From contig JXTB01000299.1 of NCBI GenBank assembly GCA_002914805.1, positions 239,023-303,022 on the forward strand: a DNA stretch of 64,000 nucleotides, in the 5' to 3' direction. The notes beneath the pieces are model-generated. The model did not search any database. It saw only the letters and a program-made list of their open reading frames with translations, and was not told the DNA's origin. Each line of letters begins with the position of its first letter. The stretch's first letter is position 1. The DNA comes from Parasponia andersonii (Eukaryota > Streptophyta > Magnoliopsida > Rosales > Cannabaceae). This document shows, piece by piece, positions 57,726 through 64,000 of this stretch. The position numbers and the translations under genes were made by a program.

Positions 57726-60300
57726 TGTAACGCCCTCTTTATCCTCCTAGTACTAGTGGAAATTTATTAACTTTCTATTTACAAGGCGTTACTTTTGGAA
57801 GATAATCCGATAATTATTTTTTCACAATACAGGCCAATTCGAACTTTTTATTTTCTTTAAAACTCTATAGAAAGCTGACTTTACTTACATACATGATCAG
57901 GATATACATATATTACAAAATGAAACGTAGTAAATAGGTACTAAAAAAAATAAACTAAAAATAACTTCATTGAGAAACTGCAAAACATCCCAAAATACAC
58001 AAACTAGGCCCCCCACAAGTGGTCAAAATATCTATATGTACAATACCAAGGTTGGGCCTCTACTTTAACTCACAAGCTCATGCTGTCATCTCAATCATTA
58101 CTTGCAACACAAGACTATAATGAGCTATAGCTCAGTAAGTAAAGTAATGGATGACATGTTGCTCAATGACATGAATTAAATGTATGATCGTACTTGCTTA
58201 AATGTTTCGGTATAAATAATTTCCTTTAGACCCTTCCTTATCTTGTGCCCACTGTCCGATTCAATACTGTGCCTGCAGGGCTTCCTGAATTAATGATATC
58301 CCATGAGTTCTCCTCCTGCCGGCTCTTACCATAGTGGAGCTCGTTACTAACCTTATTCCATCGTTACCCCGTCGAGCTCAAGAGATAAGGTGGCCCGAGA
58401 CTGTAATTTTGTCTATTATATAAATTGGAGGAGGAATATTGTGGCAAACCTTCTGACTAATCCTGTCACACTTGCCCCTCTCCTGGGGCTGCCACTCTGA
58501 AACTGTAAATATTTATCCCGCTTCCCCGTAACAGTGACACAAAATCTTCTAAAAGTTACATGGTCTTAACTTCTCTATGATAAAATAGTTTTACACAATA
58601 ATACTAAGGCATTTTATAAATCATATTACCCTTCTTAAACTTTTTCATAAAACATGCATGGTTATATGGTGTACATAATAATACCACACCAAAATTACCA
58701 AGCATATATATGCTGAAATTGAAATGCCAATGGTCATACTCATAACCAGAATAAATGCAAAACATGGAAACATAATAGATACTTATATAGCACATAATTC
58801 TTGTGTTGCAGTTGAGTACTTTACTTACCTCGTGTCCTGAATAGAAATGAATTGTGGAAAGGGTCAATATCCTCTAGAGATTGGTGTGCTATTCACCTGT
58901 CATAGTTTACTGTTATTCAAAATGAAAATTTTTCCAAAAGAATGCATCAAGATACTCGAACAATACCGAAATCAGAATTTTCACGAAATTATGAAACTTG
59001 AACTTAAAATGACTCAGAAGTATATAAATCACTTAAGGTACTTGGCAGTCAATAAGTAGCATTGAAAAACTATTCAAAGGTGTTAAAATATGAATGCTAG
59101 TTCATTAGCACAAAAATGATCCAAAATGACACATAATTTTGTAAAACTAGTCCATTTGCTCCTAAATGATGCCATTTCATTTTAAAAATATTTGGCCAGC
59201 ACCTCCCCTATTTTTAAGATGTTCCCACATGATTAAAATCATGGTTTTAAACCTGCAATAGTAATTAGAAATCCAAATTCCCACATATACACATCAAGAG
59301 GATCACTTAGAATAATCTAAGTGCACTAGAACTCTTTTCCGGTTTCAACAAGTTTAAAACCACTTTTACACTTGTGTGTCATCACAAGTAGCCATCAAAT
59401 GAGTGGAATAGATAATAGGATCAATAAGATATATAATCCAAATCAGATTACAAACATAGAAAACTTAATCTATTACACATAAAAACACTTAACTCCATAA
59501 ATAGCAAACTTTGGGGCCTTAGGTTTAACTTTAATCCTCCACTTAAATTTTATGTTTCCAGCAATATATAAGGGTTCTTAGAACCATTATTCATCAAATA
59601 ATAGCTTAGGTTTAAGAGCTGAAATAAAGGAAATTCACTACAAATTCAAAATCCAACATAAACCTCACCTTAACTAGTTTGAGTCTTTGCTAGTGTTCTT
59701 GCATTCTATCTCCACCAACTGATTTTCAAGGCTTAGAAATAGATTTTTGGACTTAAGAAGACCTGAAGAAACCTTTGTTTAAGTGGAAACAAGTAGAGAA
59801 TTGAAATTAAAGGACAAGACCTAGAAAGAAGAACTTAGTAGAGCTACCTTGATTAGTTTTGGTCTATCTTGCTTTCTAGAGCTCTAATTTGAGTTCTACT
59901 ACTTGGAAACTCTTGGATATGGCTAAGAAGAGTTGAGAGAAGTGTAGGAAGGTGTTGGAGAGGCTCAGGTCGTGGCTGGAGAGAAAGGGAAAGCAAATGA
60001 CCAGATTTGGTCTAAAAGTGATACTTAATGACTAAGAAATGGCATAACTTAAATTCTAAGGGGTATTTTGGATATTTTATTCATTACTTTCCATGTGTCA
60101 AGCTCTAAAACATCATTAGCATAGTCACCATGTTGCTGGTCACTCCTATACACCCAAGTGTTGCCAAAGTTGGTGAATCCTATCTTAGAAAGTGAAATCT
60201 AGTCATACTTTGACTTATGATACTATATGGCCAATCTTATTATAATTTGGTGGAACCTAGCCCCATAACCAATCATTAAATATAAAATTAAGTCAATTAG
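57726..60300 (-). mobile_element. Reverse-strand Gypsy-like LTR remnant
   Basis: On the plus strand it begins TGTAACGCCCTC, that is, GGGCGTTACA at the 3' end of a minus-strand LTR. About 400 bases in, the minus strand reads CTTTACTTACTGAGCTATAG, the same landmark as in the plus-strand LTR at 47463-50155. The far end was not found; 60300 is a rough limit. No coding domain is present. Confidence 0.45.
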
Positions 60301-60870
60301 ACTCCAATTAATAATATAACATAGTATCAATGCCTAATTAATAGAATGCACAAAATTGACACTACGCGATTAAGCTGAATCTAAGCTAGCTTAGTGCAAT
60401 AAAATACCAATTAGTATCCGGAATGCCACCTCGTGCTTACTTGGAGCCGACAAATAAAATACTATAAATAAGTCTTAGACATTGAATTAAGCCTATTTGA
60501 CGTGTTAAACACACAGTGAATTTGGCTCCGAAGTACATGAAAATTGCATTTTACTGAAAAACTACTATTTGACCAAGTTATCAACAAGTACGATCTTAAT
60601 ACATGTGCACATAATATTAGTTTAATAATTATATTCTTTGTTCTTTTAGCACACTGAGCTCTCTCTCTGAGGGTATTGAATCTTTACACTGCATCGGGAC
60701 ACTTCGACAATCATTAGTGTAATAACATGTATGTAAAAGCACATAACAAAAGGAATGAGCATATTTTTATAAAACTAGTATTAATGACTTCTAGATGCCT
60801 AATATGCAATTAGAACATGTTTATTATTGGCTCTCTTAATTATGTGAGGAGCTGGATGTCATAAAAGTGG
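60301..60870. other. AT-rich spacer before the Copia pol remnant
   Basis: No gene seen. May include the mutated 3' LTR of the Copia element that follows on the minus strand. Confidence 0.4.
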
Positions 60871-61129
60871 CTCCACTTCTCTCTTACATAAATGATCTTT
60901 CAATTAAGAGTAACCTGTATTACTTCATTCAAAACTCTAGTTTTCAACATATAAGAATCATTAAAAGTATAGCTTAACCTTTTTTTTCACAGGCATCACT
61001 GCTTTATCATAGGAATAGACATGGGGAGATCCTCGTAGTGATCCTATATAATCTTTACAATTTAGTTGTTCCTTTTGAACCTGGACCTTAGGATCTCAAG
61101 TCAATTAGGTTAGGTATCCACTATATTGA

Positions 61130-61684
61130 CTTATTCTTTCATGGGCTTTAATCCCACTCCTCTCAATAACTTCTTAACTAACTCTCTATTTAACCTTTTG
61201 GTTAACATATCTGCAATGTTATCTGTTAATTCACATAATCCACAAAGATAACCTTAGTTAAGAGTAGTTGTCTAATGATATTATGTCTATGACAAATATG
61301 TCTAGACTTACTATTATACATTTTACTTCGTGATTTTCCAATTGCATATTGACTATCACAATATATGCAAATTGCAAGCACAAGCTTTGGTCATCTTGAA
61401 ATATCTTCTAACAAGTGGTAGATCCATTCTACTTCTTCTCCATATTTATCCAATGCAATAAATTCAAACTCCATAGTGGATTTGGCAATAACAAATTATT
61501 TCAAAGATTTCCATAACACTGTTGTATCTCCTAATGTGAACACATAACCACTAGTGGACTTTGAGTCCTTAATATCAGATATCTTATTTGCATCACTGTA
61601 ACTTTCAAGTATGGAGGGATATCTTGTATGGTGCAGTCCATAACTATATATAAACTGCAAGTATTTCAATACTCTTATAATCCC
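61130..61684 (-). pseudogene. Copia RNase H domain, disrupted
   Basis: Minus-strand frames read HYQGIIRVLKYLQFIYSYGL, then ESYSDANKISDIKDSKSTSG, YVFTLGDTTVLWKSLK, STMEFEFIALDKYGEEVEWI and CDSQYAIGKS. These carry the SDAN-type Asp and the following Glu and Asp positions of Copia RNase H. It ends near RSGIKAHERIS. At least five stops break it. Confidence 0.8.
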
Positions 61685-62550
61685 TTAATAATGCTTGGCT
61701 AAAGGATTACTTGTGTATCTACTCAGTTTACTAACTGCATAGGTAATATCTAGTCTTGTATATCTCATCAAATACATTAGTCTGTCTATCACTCTAGAGT
61801 ATTCTACTTGAGAAATATTCTTACATTTATTCTTAGATAAACATAAAGATAAATCCATTGGTATTCTGGTAACTTCAAAATTATCTTTATCGAATTTTTC
61901 AAGAATATTGTCCATATAATGTGAATGAATTAAAACTAGCCTATCCGAAATTCTTGAGATTTTCATTCCCAATATGACATCGGCTATATCCATTTCTTTC
62001 ATGTCAAATCTTGAATTCAATATATTTTTGGTAGATTTGATCATTTTGTCATCACTACTAACAATAAATATGTCATCAATGTAAAGGCACAAAATTACAT
62101 AACCATTTTCAGTGTCTTTTATATATACACATTTTTCATATTCATTAGCCTTCATAGCACTATAAAATTTTAATACCATTATTTTAGGGCTTGTTTTAAT
62201 CCATACAAAGATTTCACTACCTTATAGACTTTCGTTTCCTACTTTGGTACAGAAAAACCTTCAGGTTATTCCATGTATATCTCTTCTTTCAGATCTCTAT
62301 TTAGATAGGCTATTTTTACATCCATTTAGTGTATTTTTAGATTCTGTAGAATGACAATCACAAGTACCATCCTAATAGAATTTATTCTCATCATAGGGGA
62401 ATAAGTGTCAAAATAGTCTATACCTTCTTTTTGTCTGTAGCCTTTAATTACAAGTCTCATCTTGTACTTATCAGTCGTTCCATCAACTTTCATTTTTCTT
62501 TTGAAAATCCATTTAGAACCTAGTGATTTACATTCAGGAGAAAGGTCCAC
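61685..62550 (-). pseudogene. Copia reverse transcriptase, disrupted
   Basis: The first part (62550-62326) reads KSLGSKWIFKRKMKVDG, KGYRQKEGIDYFDTYSPMM and NSIRMVLVIV. The link (62325-62180) has KIAYLNRDLKEEIYME and VVKSLYGLKQALK with stops. The 164-codon frame 62179-61685 holds the catalytic box in LCLYIDDIFIVSSDD, then FDMKEMDIADVILGMKI and YAVSKLSRYTSNPLAKHY. The catalytic box is YIDD where Copia usually has YVDD, a conservative change. Each part alone is open, so decay is moderate. Confidence 0.87.
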
Positions 62551-62989
62551 TAGTTCCCAAGTATGATTTTATAAGATGGAATCAATTTCTCTCTTAATAG
62601 TCTCTTTCCACAAATATGCTTTAGTAGAGCTTATAGACTCAATATATGTTCGAAGCTCACTTTCTAGCAAGTATGTTAGAAAATCTAGACCAAAAGATTT
62701 TTTTATCCTTGCTTTCTTACTTTGTCGAGGTTCAGTCTCCTCATTTTGATATTAGTCTTGACTATTCTCAGTAACAGACTCATGTGTTCATTTCGATAAA
62801 CTTGCTACTTTTTTGGATTTATAAGGAAATATATATTCAAAGAACGATGCACACTTTGATTCCATTATCGTGCTCTTATGTATATTTGGGATTTTTTTAC
62901 TCATACATAAGAAATTGATAAATAGTACTATTATTTTGTGCATAGCTAATAAAAATGTAATCAACTATTTTTGGATCAATTTTAACCTT

Positions 62990-63780
62990 TTTAGGTGTTG
63001 GTACGGCTACTTTGGTAAGATATTCCCATATTCGTAAATAATTATAGGATAGTTTTCTTCATTTCTATAACTCATATGAAGTCTTTTCTATTTTATTTTT
63101 TGGTACTTTATTCAAAAGGTAATTAACCATCAAAATAGCTTCTCCCCATATATTCTGAGGTAACCCAGAACTTATCAACATTGCATTCATCATCTCTCAC
63201 GCTTAGCAACTCTATTTGACTGAGGCGAGTAAGGTGCTATAGTTTCCTATATGATTTCATATTATACACATATTTTCTCAAAAAGTGAATCATACTATCT
63301 ACCTCAATCACTTCTTAGCACCTTAATTTTCTTGTTAAGTTGGTTCCCAACAACATTCTTATAGAGAACAAATTTTTTCACATCTTCGTCTGTAGATTTT
63401 AGCAAATATACATAACAGTATTTTATACTATCATCAATAAAAGTAACAAAATACTTATTAACTGCCCTTGTTTGTACAAATTTCAATTCACAAATGTCAC
63501 TATAAATTAAATCAAAGGATTCATATTCCTCTCAATACTTTGAAACGATGACCTAGTCAATTTTACCTCAACACAAGTTTCACACTTGTATCTGGAATCG
63601 ATATGAAAAGTGGGTATGTAATTTAAGTTAATTAATCTACATAAAGCATCATAATCAAAGTATCCTAGTCTACCATATTATAAATTAGAAGACTCAAGAA
63701 AATAAGCAAAAGAGCTAGCTTTATTTTAATTTAGCTTAATAGTCATTACATTCAGTTTAAAAAGCCTATCATATACATAG
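62990..63780 (-). pseudogene. Copia integrase with GAG-pre-integrase segment, disrupted
   Basis: A zinc-finger-like part reads SRYKCETCVEVKLTRSSFQS near 63590-63540. The core starts KYFVTFIDDSIKYCYVYLLK (about 63455) and QLNKKIKVLRSD (about 63304), which include the Asp positions. After stops it continues EYMGRSYFDG and KVAVPTPKKVKIDPK near 63010. The third catalytic residue lies in a broken stretch and cannot be confirmed. Confidence 0.8.
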
Positions 63781-64000
63781 CCACATACAACCCACTCTTA
63801 GATGAAACTACTTTTTCTGACTGGAGCACCATGTAAAATCCTTATATATTCAGTTTTGAACCAGACACTAAGTTCTTGTGGATCTCTGGCACATACAATA
63901 TATCATTGAGAGTCAGCTCAATCCCAGAGGTCATCTTCAGGTCCACCTTGCCTTGGCTATCGACAGTGGATATTGCAGTATTTCCTATAAATAACTTCTC
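63781..64000 (-). pseudogene. Copia protease/pre-integrase segment, cut by the window edge
   Basis: The minus strand reads EKLFIGNTAISTVDSQGKVD, then LKMTSGIELTLNDILYVPEI and HKNLVSGSKLNI. This is the end of the Copia protease and the start of the GAG-pre-integrase domain. This stretch is open for about 50 codons. Confidence 0.8.

Larger units (their letters stand above)
61130..64000 (-). mobile_element. Ty1/Copia element, pol remnant running off the right edge
   Basis: Reading right to left: a GAG-pre-integrase region, integrase, RT and RNase H in standard Copia order, all on the minus strand. The gag and 5' LTR must lie beyond 64000 if they survive. Stops and frameshifts occur in every domain. 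After the RNase H end near 61130 the sequence continues with a purine-rich AAAAAAAAGG (about 60982-60991), a possible polypurine tract, but no clear 3' LTR start is found. Confidence 0.85.

Noticed and set aside
58604-59059. Frames of 70-87 codons
   Set aside because: Lie inside the LTR-like segment; AT-rich composition and no domain.

Overview
This window is nuclear DNA of a flowering plant, most likely a eudicot. It is AT-rich and full of microsatellites and transposable elements. It holds one intact host gene with GT-AG introns, plus remnants of plant-type Gypsy, Copia, CACTA, Mutator-like, SINE and MITE elements. Nothing in it is bacterial. The species cannot be named from the sequence alone.

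Layout. 1-3280: AT-rich DNA with two tRNA-derived SINEs, each with a clear 19-bp target-site duplication (TSD), and one copy of a MITE family found inside TA microsatellites. 3286-15711: a 12.4-kb Ty3/Gypsy element of the Tat type, with both LTRs, a GGTTT TSD, gag, protease, RT, two RNase H domains and integrase. Two tandem-repeat blocks follow, then a long antisense ORF region with its own TATA box. Stops, frameshifts, loss of the RT active-site block and changed integrase residues make it inactive. 16701-18036: a Mutator-like element with long inverted ends. 18048-34990: AT-rich intergenic DNA with more MITE copies and a recent 54-bp tandem duplication. 35164-36646: the host gene, a four-exon BOI/SBP1-type RING E3 ubiquitin ligase of 359 residues.

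36647-64000 is repeat-rich. An AT-rich LTR-like sequence (about 39740-50290) was hit by a CACTA element (40144-47024, TSD TAT) and by a 2.7-kb LTR (47463-50155, TSD TAATA). The CACTA element keeps the N-terminal part of its TNP2 transposase and a TNP1-like coiled-coil protein. It also carries a fragment of a CC-NBS-LRR resistance gene between 18-bp direct repeats, which looks like a captured host gene. Then come a related LTR-like sequence, a Copia element reduced to gag plus the end of RNase H, a 1,660-bp solo LTR (TSD GAACC) inserted near the TATA box of an older reverse-strand LTR, another reverse-strand LTR-like segment, and a decayed Copia pol on the minus strand that runs off the right edge.

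Only the RING gene looks able to make a protein. I did not find a clearly new biological system. The most unusual items are the CACTA-captured resistance-gene fragment, the antisense gene with its own promoter and an intron inside the Tat element, and the MITE family tied to TA microsatellites.
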